Source: Thiothrix phosphatis
GTDB taxonomy: Bacteria > Pseudomonadota > Gammaproteobacteria > Thiotrichales > Thiotrichaceae
Reading direction: 5' to 3'
Length of the DNA stretch: 64,000 nt
Assembly: GCF_035668035.1 (NCBI RefSeq)
Contig: NZ_JAYMYJ010000145.1
Coordinates: 1-64,000, forward strand
Below are positions 42,920 to 51,852 of the stretch, in pieces. The notes under the pieces are model-generated. The model did not search any database, was not told the DNA's origin, and saw only the letters and a program-made list of their open reading frames with translations. The first letter of the stretch is position 1, and every line of letters starts with the position of its first letter. The translations under genes were made by a program, and so were the position numbers.

Positions 42920-44140
42920 GTGAGTACTTCGCCTTCGCAAAATCAGCGCGTTGTTTCTGGAATGCGCCCGACAGGATTGTTGCATCTGGGACATTATCAC
43001 GGTGTCCTGAAAAACTGGGTGGAAATGCAGCTCAATTATGAGTGCTTCTTTTTTGTGGCCGATTGGCACGCCCTCACCACGCATTATGAAACGCCGGGTG
43101 GCATCGCCCAGTATGTGGAGGACATGGCCATCGATTGGCTGGCGGCGGGCATCAGCCCCAGTTCCGCCACGATTTTCACCCAGTCGCATGTGCCGGAGCA
43201 CGCCGAGTTGCATCTGCTGCTGTCCATGATCACGCCGCTGGGTTGGCTGGAGCGCGTGCCAACTTACAAGGACCAGCAGGAAAAGCTGAAGGAACGTGAC
43301 CTGTCAACCTACGGTTTTCTGGGTTACCCGCTATTGCAGTCGGCTGACATCCTGATCTACAAGGCTGACCGGGTGCCAGTGGGTGAAGATCAGGTGGCGC
43401 ATATTGAGCTGACCCGCGAAGTGGCGCGCCGTTTCAACCACATCTATGGGCGTGAGCCGGATTTCGAGCAAAAAGCGGAACAGGCCGCCAATAAAATGGG
43501 CAAGAAACAGGCCAAGCTGTACCGCGAACTGCGCCGCAAGTATCAGGAGCAGGGCGACGGGGAAGCACTGGCGATAGGCCGCGCCTTGCTGGAGTCCCAG
43601 CAGAACCTTTCCCTCGGCGACCGTGAGCGCTTGTTTGGCTACCTGGAGGGTTCCGGCAAGATCATCCTGCCAGAGCCGCAGGCCGCATTGACCAAAGACT
43701 CCAAAATGCCGGGGCTAGATGGGCAAAAGATGTCCAAATCCTACCACAACACCATTTCCCTGCGCGAAAAGCCGGAAGATGTGGAAAAGAAAATCCGCAC
43801 CATGCCGACCGACACCAACCGTGTGCGCCGCACTGACCCCGGCGATCCGGGGCGTTGCCCGGTCTGGCAGTTCCATGAAATCTATTCCAGCGACGCCACC
43901 CGGCAGTGGGTGCAGGAAGGTTGCCGCAGCGCGGGCATCGGTTGTCTCGAATGCAAGCAGCCGGTGATTGACGCCGTGCAGGCGGAACTGGCTCCGATCC
44001 AGCGCCGTGCCGCCGAGTTTGAGGACAATCGGGGGCGGGTGCGTGAAATCCTGCGGGAAGGCGCCGAAGCTGCCCGTCAGGTGGCGCGCGAAACGCTGGA
44101 TGATGTCATGGAAGCGATGCGCTTTACGCATCACCTCTAA
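42920..44140 (+). CDS. trpS: tryptophan--tRNA ligase
   Basis: A 406-residue class Ic aminoacyl-tRNA synthetase. HLGH at 22-25 (HIGH motif) and KMSKS near 270-274 are present, with GMRPTGLLHLGH and FFFVADWHALTTHY forming the tryptophan/ATP site. It is longer than E. coli TrpS (334) because of a charged helical insertion at about 170-235 (KMGKKQAKLYRELRRKY). This is the Pseudomonas-like long form, not a fusion. GTG start at 42920. The scpA ATG follows directly after its stop. Confidence 0.95.
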   Translation: MSTSPSQNQRVVSGMRPTGLLHLGHYHGVLKNWVEMQLNYECFFFVADWHALTTHYETPGGIAQYVEDMAIDWLAAGISPSSATIFTQSHVPEHAELHLLLSMITPLGWLERVPTYKDQQEKLKERDLSTYGFLGYPLLQSADILIYKADRVPVGEDQVAHIELTREVARRFNHIYGREPDFEQKAEQAANKMGKKQAKLYRELRRKYQEQGDGEALAIGRALLESQQNLSLGDRERLFGYLEGSGKIILPEPQAALTKDSKMPGLDGQKMSKSYHNTISLREKPEDVEKKIRTMPTDTNRVRRTDPGDPGRCPVWQFHEIYSSDATRQWVQEGCRSAGIGCLECKQPVIDAVQAELAPIQRRAAEFEDNRGRVREILREGAEAARQVARETLDDVMEAMRFTHHL

Positions 44141-44944
44141 ATGACCGCCATCCAGAAGGAAATCCCGCTGGCGATTGTGCGGGGCGAGAAATTCGTCGCC
44201 ATGCCGGAGGATTTGTATATCCCGCCGGATGCCCTGGAAGTTTTTCTGGAAGCGTTTGAAGGGCCGCTGGATTTGCTGCTGTACCTGATCCGGCGGCAGA
44301 ATTTCGACATCTGCGACATCCCGATTGCGCACATCACGGAGCAATACGTGGCCTATGTCGAACTGATGAAGGACTTCAAACTGGATTTGGCGGCGGAATA
44401 CCTGCTGATGGCGGCGATGCTGGCGGAGATCAAATCACGCCTGTTGTTGCCGCGCCATGTGGCGGCGGAAGAGGAAGAAGACCCGCGCGCCCGGCTAATG
44501 CGCCAGTTGCAGGAATATGAGCAGTGCAAACAGGCTGCTGCTGACCTTGATGAGCTGCCGCGCCTGGGGCGTGAGCATCAGGTGGTGCAAACTGCCGCCG
44601 ATTTTCCCAGCCCGCCGCGCCCACAGCCGCAAGTTTCCCTGCCGGAATTGTTGCTGGCATTCCAGAATGTGCTGAAACGCGCCGAGATGTTCAGCCATCA
44701 CGAAATTCAGCGTGAACAGTTGTCCATCCGTGAACGCATGACGCAAGTGCTGGCGGTGTTGCAGACTTGCCGGTTTGCGCCGTTTGAAAACCTGTTCCGG
44801 CGGGAGGAAGGGCGGCGCGGCGCGGTGGTCACGCTGATGGCGGTGCTGGAGCTGCTGAAGGCGCATCTGGTGGATGTGACGCAAGGGGATGCGCCCTATA
44901 CGCCTTTGTACATTCATCTGGCGGGCGGAATGGCGGAGGCGTGA
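44141..44944 (+). CDS. scpA: segregation and condensation protein A
   Basis: A 267-residue kleisin which, with ScpB, bridges the SMC dimer in chromosome condensation. FEGPLDLLLYLIRRQNFDICDIPI near 43-66 and the SMC-binding AAEYLLMAAMLAEIKSRLLLP are diagnostic. The C-terminal winged helix ends RGAVVTLMAVLELLKAHLV. It starts at the base after the trpS stop and its stop overlaps an in-frame GTG of scpB. smc itself is not in the window. Confidence 0.95.
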   Translation: MTAIQKEIPLAIVRGEKFVAMPEDLYIPPDALEVFLEAFEGPLDLLLYLIRRQNFDICDIPIAHITEQYVAYVELMKDFKLDLAAEYLLMAAMLAEIKSRLLLPRHVAAEEEEDPRARLMRQLQEYEQCKQAAADLDELPRLGREHQVVQTAADFPSPPRPQPQVSLPELLLAFQNVLKRAEMFSHHEIQREQLSIRERMTQVLAVLQTCRFAPFENLFRREEGRRGAVVTLMAVLELLKAHLVDVTQGDAPYTPLYIHLAGGMAEA

Positions 44945-44946
44945 CC

Positions 44947-45498
44947 ATGGAATTGGCGACCATTCTGCAAGCGATTCTGCTGACCGCTGACAAACCTTTG
45001 TCGGTTGAACAGTTGGAAACTTATTTCCTGCCGGAAGAAAAGGTTGCCCGCATGGCCATCCGCGTGGCCTTGCAGGATTTGCAGGACGTTTGCGCAGGGC
45101 AGAGTTTTGAACTCAAGGAAACGGCCAGCGGCTTCCGCCTGCAAACCCGGGCGGAATTCCAGCCATGGGTGCAACGTCACCATGAAGAAAAGCCGCAAAA
45201 ATATTCCCGCGCCTTCCTCGAAACGCTGGCGTTGATTGCCTGGCGGCAACCGATTACCCGGGCGGAAATCGAGGAAATCCGCGGCGTTGCGGTTAACGCC
45301 AACATTATCAAAACCCTGCTGGAGCGGGATTGGGTGCGTGTGATCGGCCACAAGGAACTGCCCGGCAGGCCGGAAATGCTCGGCACCACCCGCCATTTCC
45401 TGGATCACTTCAACCTCAGGTCACTGGATGACCTGCCGAGCCTGGCGGCGGTGAAGGCGCTGGATATGGACAAGCTGCAACTGGAATTGCTGGGTTAA
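44947..45498 (+). CDS. scpB: segregation and condensation protein B
   Basis: A 183-residue tandem winged-helix subunit of the SMC-ScpAB complex. Segments AILLTADKPLSVEQLETYF, FLETLALIAWRQPITRAEIEEIRGV and GRPEMLGTTRHFLDHFNLRSLDDLP are family signatures. The ATG at 44947 is selected because GGAGG ends 7 bases before it; GTG at 44941, which overlaps the scpA stop, is an alternative giving two extra residues. rluB, which often follows, is absent. Confidence 0.95.
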   Translation: MELATILQAILLTADKPLSVEQLETYFLPEEKVARMAIRVALQDLQDVCAGQSFELKETASGFRLQTRAEFQPWVQRHHEEKPQKYSRAFLETLALIAWRQPITRAEIEEIRGVAVNANIIKTLLERDWVRVIGHKELPGRPEMLGTTRHFLDHFNLRSLDDLPSLAAVKALDMDKLQLELLG

Positions 45499-45538
45499 GA
45501 TGGCCATGAGTTAACATTCTGTTTGTATTGTGTTTGTA

Positions 45539-45568
45539 TTGTGTTAAAGCTCATCAGGGGTGTATAAT
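45539..45568 (+). promoter_or_regulatory. rpsO promoter
   Basis: TTGTGT and TATAAT separated by 18 bases lie 43 bases before the rpsO ATG. A direct tandem duplication GTTTGTATTGT spans about 45521-45543, overlapping the -35. The ribosome site TGGAG precedes the ATG by about ten bases. Confidence 0.65.
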
Positions 45569-45610
45569 CGCCGCCTTTTTAGCAACCCTTGAAATCTGGA
45601 GCTTTGGCGA

Positions 45611-45880
45611 ATGTCTCTGAGTGCAGAAGAAAAGGCGGGTGTTGTAGCGCAATACCGCCAATCAGATACAGATACCGGGTCCCCGGAAGTGCAGGTTGCG
45701 CTGCTGACAGCGCGAATCAAGCATCTGACGGACCATTTTGCAACCCACAAACATGACCACCATTCCCGTCGTGGCATGCTGGCCATGGTAAACCAGCGCC
45801 GCAAACTGCTGGATTACCTCAAGCGCAAGGATCTGGGCCGTTACCAAGCCCTGATCAGCAGCCTCGGCCTGCGTCGCTAA
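45611..45880 (+). CDS. rpsO: 30S ribosomal protein S15
   Basis: An 89-residue ribosomal protein that binds the 16S rRNA central domain junction. GSPEVQVALLTARIKHLTDHF, KHDHHSRRGMLAMVNQRRKLLDYL and the end YQALISSLGLRR are almost invariant in the family. It lies just upstream of pnp, the universal gammaproteobacterial order. Confidence 0.98.
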   Translation: MSLSAEEKAGVVAQYRQSDTDTGSPEVQVALLTARIKHLTDHFATHKHDHHSRRGMLAMVNQRRKLLDYLKRKDLGRYQALISSLGLRR

Positions 45881-45896
45881 CCCGATGCAAGCCAGA

Positions 45897-45927
45897 CAAG
45901 ACACCGCCTTTGTGCGGTGTTTTGTTA
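45897..45927 (+). terminator. rpsO terminator/attenuator
   Basis: ACACCGC at 45901-45907 and GCGGTGT at 45914-45920 form a 7-bp stem followed by TTTTGTT. It is 20 bases after the rpsO stop and corresponds to the partial terminator between rpsO and pnp in E. coli. Confidence 0.8.
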
Positions 45928-45962
45928 TCCGCCTCTTTAACTCTTAATGATATAGCTGTCAC

Positions 45963-46027
45963 GCAGGAAGGTTGTTGAAAAGGGTTTTGCCTTCGCCTGC
46001 CGCCGAAAGCCTTTCTCAACAGCCTGC
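45963..46027 (+). promoter_or_regulatory. pnp leader hairpin, probable RNase III/PNPase autoregulation site
   Basis: GGTTGTTGAAAAGGG (from 45970) pairs with CCTTTCTCAACAGCC (ending 46024) as a long stem with G-U pairs, extended outward by GCAGG/CCTGC. In E. coli a long hairpin in the same place is cut by RNase III and degraded by PNPase to control pnp. The position and shape agree; processing itself is inferred. Confidence 0.65.
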
Positions 46028-46074
46028 CCGTGACATTCCCACCATGAATAATCCTTACAAGGACATTGAACGTA

Positions 46075-48171
46075 ATGGCTAAAATTAGCAAAACTTTCCA
46101 ATACGGCTCCAACACCGTCACACTTGAACACGGCGAAATCGCCAAGCAGGCGACCGCCGCCGTCATGGTCAATATGGATGACACCTGTGTGCTGGTGTCG
46201 GTCGTGGGGCAGCGCACTGTCGAAGTCGCCCGTGATTTCTTTCCGCTGACGGTTGATTATCAGGAAAAATTCTACGCCGCCGGACGCATTCCGGGCGGTT
46301 TCTTCAAGCGTGAAGCCCGCGCCACCGAAGAGGAAACCCTGATTGCGCGCCTGATCGACCGCCCGCTGCGCCCGCTGTTCCCGGATGGCTTCACCAACGA
46401 AGTGCAGATCATCGCCCTGGTGGTGTCCATGAACCCTGCTGTTCCGGCGGACATCCCGGCCATGATCGGCGCATCCGCTGCGCTGGCGCTGTCCGGCATG
46501 CCGTTCCAGGGGCCGATTGGCGCTGCGCGTGTCGGCTACCGTGAAGGCCAGTACCTGCTGAACCCTTCTGCGGAAGATCTGAAAACCTCCAGCCTTGACT
46601 TGGTGATCGCGGGCACGGAAAGCGCCGTGCTGATGGTTGAATCAGAAGCCCGTGAGCTGAGTGAAGAGGTGATGCTGGGCGCGGTCATGTTCGGCCACGA
46701 ACAGATGCAAGTCGCCATCAAGGCGATCAATGAAATGGCAGCGGAAGCGGGGACTGTTGCATGGGATTGGCAAGCACCGACCCCCGACGCAGCCTTGCAG
46801 GCGGCGGTGGCGGGTGCCTGTGAGGGCGATCTGCGCGAAGCGTTCCAGATTACCGAAAAGCAGAAGCGTTACGCCCGCATCGATGAAATCCTCAATGCCG
46901 CGCTGGAAAAATTGGCGGCGAAGGATGGCGAGGAAGGCGGCTTCAACCCTGAGCAGATCAAGGGCGAGTTCAAGAACGTCGAAAAGAAAGTGGTGCGTGG
47001 CAATATCCTCGACGGCAAGCCACGTATTGACGGGCGCGACCTGCAAACCGTGCGCCCGATCAGCGTGCGTCTGGGCGTGCTGCCGCGCGCCCATGGCTCC
47101 GCCCTGTTTACCCGTGGTGAAACCCAGGCGCTGGTTGTCACCACGCTGGGCACCGAACGCGATGCGCAGATCATTGACGCCATCACCGGCGAATACAAAG
47201 ACCCATTCCTGTTCAACTACAACTTCCCGCCTTATTCCGTTGGCGAAGTGGGCCGTTTTGGCGCACCCAAACGCCGTGAAATCGGCCATGGCCGTTTGGC
47301 CAAACGCGGCGTGAAATCCATGTTGCCCAACATCGATGATTTCCCGTATGTCATCCGTTGCGTGTCCGAAATCACCGAGTCCAACGGCTCCAGCTCCATG
47401 GCGAGCGTGTGCGGCAGTTCATTGGCGATGATGGACGCTGGCGTCCCGTTGAAAGCGCCGGTGGCTGGCATCGCCATGGGCCTGATCAAAGAGGAAGGGC
47501 GTTTTGCTGTCCTGAGCGACATTCTGGGTGATGAAGACCACCTCGGCGATATGGATTTCAAAGTGGCGGGTTCCGCCAATGGCGTCACTGCGCTGCAAAT
47601 GGACATCAAGATCACCGGCATCACCAAGGAAATCATGCAGCAGGCGTTGGTCCAGGCGCAAGCTGGCCGTCTGTATATCCTCGGCGAAATGGCCAAGGGC
47701 ATCGAAGCGCCACGCGATGAGATTTCCCAGTATGCGCCGCGTTACGTCACCATGAAGATCAACCCGGAAAAAATCCGCGAAGTCATCGGCAAGGGCGGCG
47801 AAACCATCCGTGGCATTACTGAGAAAACAGGGTGCAGCATCGACATCAATGACGAAGGTTTCATCAAGATCGCAGCGGTTGACGCGAAAGCGGCTTATGA
47901 AGCGCGCAGCATGATCGAAGCCATCACTGCCGAGGTGGAACTGAACAAGGTTTATACCGGCAAGGTTGCCCGTATTATGGATTTCGGCGCATTCGTCACT
48001 ATCCTGCCGGGCAAGGATGGTCTGCTGCACATTTCCCAGATCAGCAACGAACGTGTTGAAAATGTCACCGATCACCTGAATGTGGGCGACACGGTGCGCG
48101 TCAAGGTTATCGAGATTGACCGTCAGGGCCGTCTGCGCCTGAGCGCGAAGGCGATCCAGGAAGGGGAATAA
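46075..48171 (+). CDS. pnp: polyribonucleotide nucleotidyltransferase
   Basis: A 698-residue phosphorolytic 3'-5' exoribonuclease of the degradosome. Two RNase PH cores are present (EKFYAAGRIPGGFFKREAR near 62-80; RGETQALVVTTLGT and EITESNGSSSMASVCG in the second), then a KH domain (IREVIGKGGETIRGITEKTG) and an S1 domain (GKVARIMDFGAFVTILPGKDGLLHISQI). The ATG at 46075 (MAKISKTF) is the family start; an in-frame TTG at 46066 is not needed. AAGGA lies 11 bases upstream. Confidence 0.97.
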   Translation: MAKISKTFQYGSNTVTLEHGEIAKQATAAVMVNMDDTCVLVSVVGQRTVEVARDFFPLTVDYQEKFYAAGRIPGGFFKREARATEEETLIARLIDRPLRPLFPDGFTNEVQIIALVVSMNPAVPADIPAMIGASAALALSGMPFQGPIGAARVGYREGQYLLNPSAEDLKTSSLDLVIAGTESAVLMVESEARELSEEVMLGAVMFGHEQMQVAIKAINEMAAEAGTVAWDWQAPTPDAALQAAVAGACEGDLREAFQITEKQKRYARIDEILNAALEKLAAKDGEEGGFNPEQIKGEFKNVEKKVVRGNILDGKPRIDGRDLQTVRPISVRLGVLPRAHGSALFTRGETQALVVTTLGTERDAQIIDAITGEYKDPFLFNYNFPPYSVGEVGRFGAPKRREIGHGRLAKRGVKSMLPNIDDFPYVIRCVSEITESNGSSSMASVCGSSLAMMDAGVPLKAPVAGIAMGLIKEEGRFAVLSDILGDEDHLGDMDFKVAGSANGVTALQMDIKITGITKEIMQQALVQAQAGRLYILGEMAKGIEAPRDEISQYAPRYVTMKINPEKIREVIGKGGETIRGITEKTGCSIDINDEGFIKIAAVDAKAAYEARSMIEAITAEVELNKVYTGKVARIMDFGAFVTILPGKDGLLHISQISNERVENVTDHLNVGDTVRVKVIEIDRQGRLRLSAKAIQEGE

Positions 48172-48214
48172 TCGGGGCGGAGGTTTTACCTCCCCCAATC
48201 CCTATCCCTTTCAC

Positions 48215-48248
48215 GCTGGCGCGACGCTTTGACAGGCGTCGCGCCAGC
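48215..48248. terminator. strong hairpin between pnp and the convergent SNF2 gene
   Basis: GCTGGCGCGACGC and GCGTCGCGCCAGC form a perfect 13-bp stem with an 8-base loop, followed on the plus strand by GCTTT. A smaller GGAGGT/ACCTCC hairpin precedes it at about 48179-48193. It probably ends both convergent transcripts. Confidence 0.7.
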
Positions 48249-48291
48249 GCTTTATCCGGCAGACGCCGAACTTTTCCCCTTCAGTGCAACG

Positions 48292-51200
48292 TCACTGCTC
48301 CAAGGGTTTCAACAAATCCATCAGGTCGTTGGAACTGAAGCGCACGCCTTCCGCTGTTTCACTGTCCGAATACAGGCTATCCGCCAACGCCTGCTTTTTT
48401 TCCTGAAGCTTGAGAATCTTTTCTTCCACCGTGTCTTCGGTGATCAGTTTGTAGACGAAGACGGGTTTGTCCTGGCCGATACGGTGGGCGCGGTCGGTGG
48501 CCTGCTGCTCCACTGCCGGGTTCCACCACGGGTCGTAATGGATCACGGTGTCGGCCGCCGTCAGGTTCAGGCCGGTGCCGCCCGCTTTCAGGCTGATCAG
48601 GAATACCTGGGCGTCGCCTTCCTGAAAGGCGGCAATGGCTTCATCGCGGTTTTTGGTCTGGCCGGTCAGCTTGCTGTAGGTGATGGCGGATTTGTTCAGT
48701 TCCTCCTCAATCAGCGCCAGCATGGAGGTGAACTGCGAAAACAACAGCACTTTGCGGCCTTCTTCCAGCATTTCCGGCAGCATGGTCATCAGCAGCTCCA
48801 GTTTGGCTGACTGTTTGACTTTCTGCGCTTTTTCCAGCTTGACCAGACGCGGGTCGCAGCAGACTTGGCGCAGCTTGAGCAGGGCGTCGAGGATGGCGAT
48901 CTGGCTGCGGGCGAAACCTTTACGGCTGATTTCTTCCTGCACTTTCTTGTCCATCGCTAGGCGCACGGTTTCGTACAGGTCGCGCTGTTTGCCTTCCAGC
49001 GTAGCGCTGCGGATGATTTCGCTCTTGGGCGGCAATTCATGGGCAACCAGCTCCTTGGTGCGGCGCAGCATGAATGGCTGCACGCGCTTGCGCAGTTGCC
49101 ACTGGCGTTCGCCGTCGCCCTGTTTTTCGATCGGTGTGCGGAACAGGCGGGTGAATTTGTCGTGCTGCCCCAGGAAACCGGGCATCAGGAAGTGGAACAT
49201 TGACCACAGTTCGCCCAAGTGGTTTTCCAGCGGCGTGCCGGTCAGGCACAAACGGTTGCGCGCCTTGAGGGTGTAAATGATCTGGGTGGTGCGGGCGGCG
49301 GCGTTCTTGATCGCCTGCGCCTCATCCAGAATCAGGTAGTGGAAGGTGTGGCACAAGTATTGCTCCTCGTCACGCACCATCAGCGGATACGTGGTGAGGA
49401 TCAGGTCGTAGTCGCCGAAGCTGTCAAAATATTGGTGCCGCTCAACCCCATGGATAACCTGTACGCGCAGGTCGGGGGTGAAGCGCGCCGCTTCCCGCCG
49501 CCAGTTGCCCATCAGGCTGGTGGGGGCGATGACCAGGGCAGGTTCCTGCATCCGCCCGGATTGTTTTTCCAGCAACAAGTGGGCGAGGGTTTGCAGGGTT
49601 TTGCCCAGCCCCATGTCATCGGCCAGGATGCCGTTGAACTGGTATTCGCGCAGGAATTGCAGCCAGTTCAGCCCTTCGTGTTGGTAGGGGCGCAGCTCGG
49701 CGTTCAGGCCCTGCGGCAGCGTCACCACCTGGATACCGTTGAAATCATGCAGTTTCTGGGTAAGGGCGAGCAATTCTTCCGCGCCTTTCCACTTCATGCC
49801 GGGGGCATTGAGCAGTTCGGCGAGTGCCGCGCCCTGATATTTGCTCAATTCCAGGTTACCGTCAGCATTCAGTGGCTGCTGGTCATACAGCTCCACCAAG
49901 GTGTCGAGGATGCCGCTAAGGCGCGTTGATTCCAGTTTGGCCCAACGGTTGCCGGACAGGGGCACGAACATGAAAGGCTGGCGTTGCAGCAGTTCCCGCA
50001 GCGCTTGCGGGCTTTCCATTTGTTGGAGCATGTCCACCAGGATCGGCAACAGGTTGATGCGCTGGCCTTCGATCTCGAAACCAAGGCTGATTTCAAACCA
50101 GTCGCTGCCGCTTTCGCTTTCCTCCCAGACAGCGTCGAGGTCGCCCACCACGTCAAATTGCAGGTCGAAATTGTCATCCAGGGTGACATTCCAACCCTCT
50201 TGCCGCAGCGCCTGGACGCCGTGGTCGAGAAAGTCATGCCAGCACAACGCCGTCAGGCTGGGGGTGTCGGGATGCATTAACAGCTCCAGCCGGTTGAGAT
50301 TGGCGAAACGGTTGGCGGCAGGTTCAAAACCGTAGTCGGACAACAGGTCGAGCGCCTGTTGTTCAGCGGCGGTATCGCGGTGGATGCGGTAGCGCGTGCC
50401 CTGGTTTTTTCGCAGCGAGACGGATTTGTTCGGCTCGGGTTGCAGCAGATGCCCGCCGTAATTGAAGCGCAGGCTGGCGACCGGGGGGGTATGGTTGGTT
50501 TCCGGCAAGCTGGCGCTGCGCAGGTACAGGTCGGGGACCAGTTCTGCGTGCAGGTCTTCGGTCTGTTGCAGGATGTTCGGGGCGGGCGGTGGAATGTCCG
50601 CATCCGGCAAGACTTCCAACAGGCGTTCGCTGACAGACTCCGCCTGTTCGGCGGGGATCGGCGGCGCGCCCAGGAATTTTTCCACCTGTGCAGGCGTGAG
50701 GTCAGGGTGTTCCAGCAAACCGCAGGCGAGATTGAGGTTGTCGATGTACCAAAGTTTGCCATTCAGCCAGAAATGCTTGTCAACCGGGGTGTCCGGCTCC
50801 AGGGCAACTGTGTATTCGCCTTTTTCATTCTGCCGCCATTGGAACTGGAAACTGATCGGTTTGCCGGGGTGTAAGGGGTCGTTGTCTCGTCGCCAGGTTT
50901 CGATGCTGGCCCAGAAAGCGCGCCCGGTTTGCAGGACGGCACGCAAAGCCTGTTCACCTGCGCCGCCAGTCAGGGTTCCCTTGTTCCAATGGTGCAGGAA
51001 GCGCATGCCGGGCAGGGCCAACAACTGGGCAATCATCAGATCCTGCGGTTCGTAGTAGTAGTTGCGGGTACGGTAGGGCGTCAGCAGGGTTTCCAGTTGC
51101 ACTTGTGCAGGTTTGCCGTAACCGCCTTTTTTCAACACCGTCGCCCGGTAGAGGCTCAGGGTCGGCAGTTCAGGATGGTGTGGGTCAGAACTCAGGAAGT

Positions 51201-51723
51201 AGAGCAGATGGGAATGCGCTTCTTCCATCCCCTCCGGCTCGGCAAATGGGGATTGCGGCTTTTCAGCCACGCCCAATGATTGCAGCCATAATTCAACGGG
51301 CGAGCGGGCGACCGCTTTGGCGGTGGCGGTCGGCATGGTGGCGGCCAGAAACGCGGGCACGGTTTTGCGTTGCGGCTCCCGCGCCTTTTGTTTGCGCGCA
51401 TGTTCAAGGTATTCAAACAGGGCGGCGACTGCGTGTTTGCAGGCCATGGTGACAGAACAGGTGCATACGCCAGTGATCCAGTGGGGAGACCGCTCATTGT
51501 AGTTGACAATGGTTGCATAAGGGTTCTGGCTGCCACCCTGTACCTTGGCGCTGATCGAAACATTGCCGTTACTGCTTTTTTCAGCCCTGAAACTGTCGAC
51601 TTTTCCGGCTTCAAAATACTCAATGCCATACTGGATGGTGGCGGTATCGAAGACATTGAACAGGACATTCTGAGGGAGGTTATTATCAGCAAGCAGGTCG
51701 ATGTATTTTGTTTTAAGGTGCAT
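48292..51723 (-). CDS. SWIM zinc finger and SNF2-family DEAD-like helicase
   Basis: A 1143-residue Swi2/Snf2-type ATPase. The N-terminal SWIM motif is CTC (C87, C89) plus ACKH (C95, H97), a nucleic acid or protein binding zinc site. After a long variable region (about 150-650) come the helicase lobes: Walker A DDMGLGKT near 697-706, DEAQ near 799, LCLTGTPLENHLGELWSMF, and motif VI QATDRAHRIGQDKPVFVYKL near 1080. Such proteins translocate on double-stranded DNA and remodel nucleoprotein; bacterial members include RapA-like transcription recycling factors, but the SWIM group has no agreed role. The start shows only a weak ribosome site. Confidence 0.93.
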   Translation of the reverse strand: MHLKTKYIDLLADNNLPQNVLFNVFDTATIQYGIEYFEAGKVDSFRAEKSSNGNVSISAKVQGGSQNPYATIVNYNERSPHWITGVCTCSVTMACKHAVAALFEYLEHARKQKAREPQRKTVPAFLAATMPTATAKAVARSPVELWLQSLGVAEKPQSPFAEPEGMEEAHSHLLYFLSSDPHHPELPTLSLYRATVLKKGGYGKPAQVQLETLLTPYRTRNYYYEPQDLMIAQLLALPGMRFLHHWNKGTLTGGAGEQALRAVLQTGRAFWASIETWRRDNDPLHPGKPISFQFQWRQNEKGEYTVALEPDTPVDKHFWLNGKLWYIDNLNLACGLLEHPDLTPAQVEKFLGAPPIPAEQAESVSERLLEVLPDADIPPPAPNILQQTEDLHAELVPDLYLRSASLPETNHTPPVASLRFNYGGHLLQPEPNKSVSLRKNQGTRYRIHRDTAAEQQALDLLSDYGFEPAANRFANLNRLELLMHPDTPSLTALCWHDFLDHGVQALRQEGWNVTLDDNFDLQFDVVGDLDAVWEESESGSDWFEISLGFEIEGQRINLLPILVDMLQQMESPQALRELLQRQPFMFVPLSGNRWAKLESTRLSGILDTLVELYDQQPLNADGNLELSKYQGAALAELLNAPGMKWKGAEELLALTQKLHDFNGIQVVTLPQGLNAELRPYQHEGLNWLQFLREYQFNGILADDMGLGKTLQTLAHLLLEKQSGRMQEPALVIAPTSLMGNWRREAARFTPDLRVQVIHGVERHQYFDSFGDYDLILTTYPLMVRDEEQYLCHTFHYLILDEAQAIKNAAARTTQIIYTLKARNRLCLTGTPLENHLGELWSMFHFLMPGFLGQHDKFTRLFRTPIEKQGDGERQWQLRKRVQPFMLRRTKELVAHELPPKSEIIRSATLEGKQRDLYETVRLAMDKKVQEEISRKGFARSQIAILDALLKLRQVCCDPRLVKLEKAQKVKQSAKLELLMTMLPEMLEEGRKVLLFSQFTSMLALIEEELNKSAITYSKLTGQTKNRDEAIAAFQEGDAQVFLISLKAGGTGLNLTAADTVIHYDPWWNPAVEQQATDRAHRIGQDKPVFVYKLITEDTVEEKILKLQEKKQALADSLYSDSETAEGVRFSSNDLMDLLKPLEQ

Positions 51724-51852
51724 TTCGTTCGGTTGTTTACCAGACTGGATTTTATTCGGGGAACATTTTGCAACGATAAGGCGGGTTTGTCACGGCAAGA
51801 TATGGCCGTCAAATTGGGGCCTGACCCTTTGGGTGGAAATTAGGGTGGTTAG

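Noticed and set aside
42920..44140. TrpS fusion with another domain because of the long middle part
   Set aside because: The extra charged helical segment between HIGH and KMSKS is usual for the long bacterial TrpS form.
51370..51843. 157-codon plus-strand frame upstream of moeB
   Set aside because: Mostly antisense to the SNF2 start region; no ribosome site or recognisable motif. The 129-base gap at 51724-51852 holds nothing I can name.
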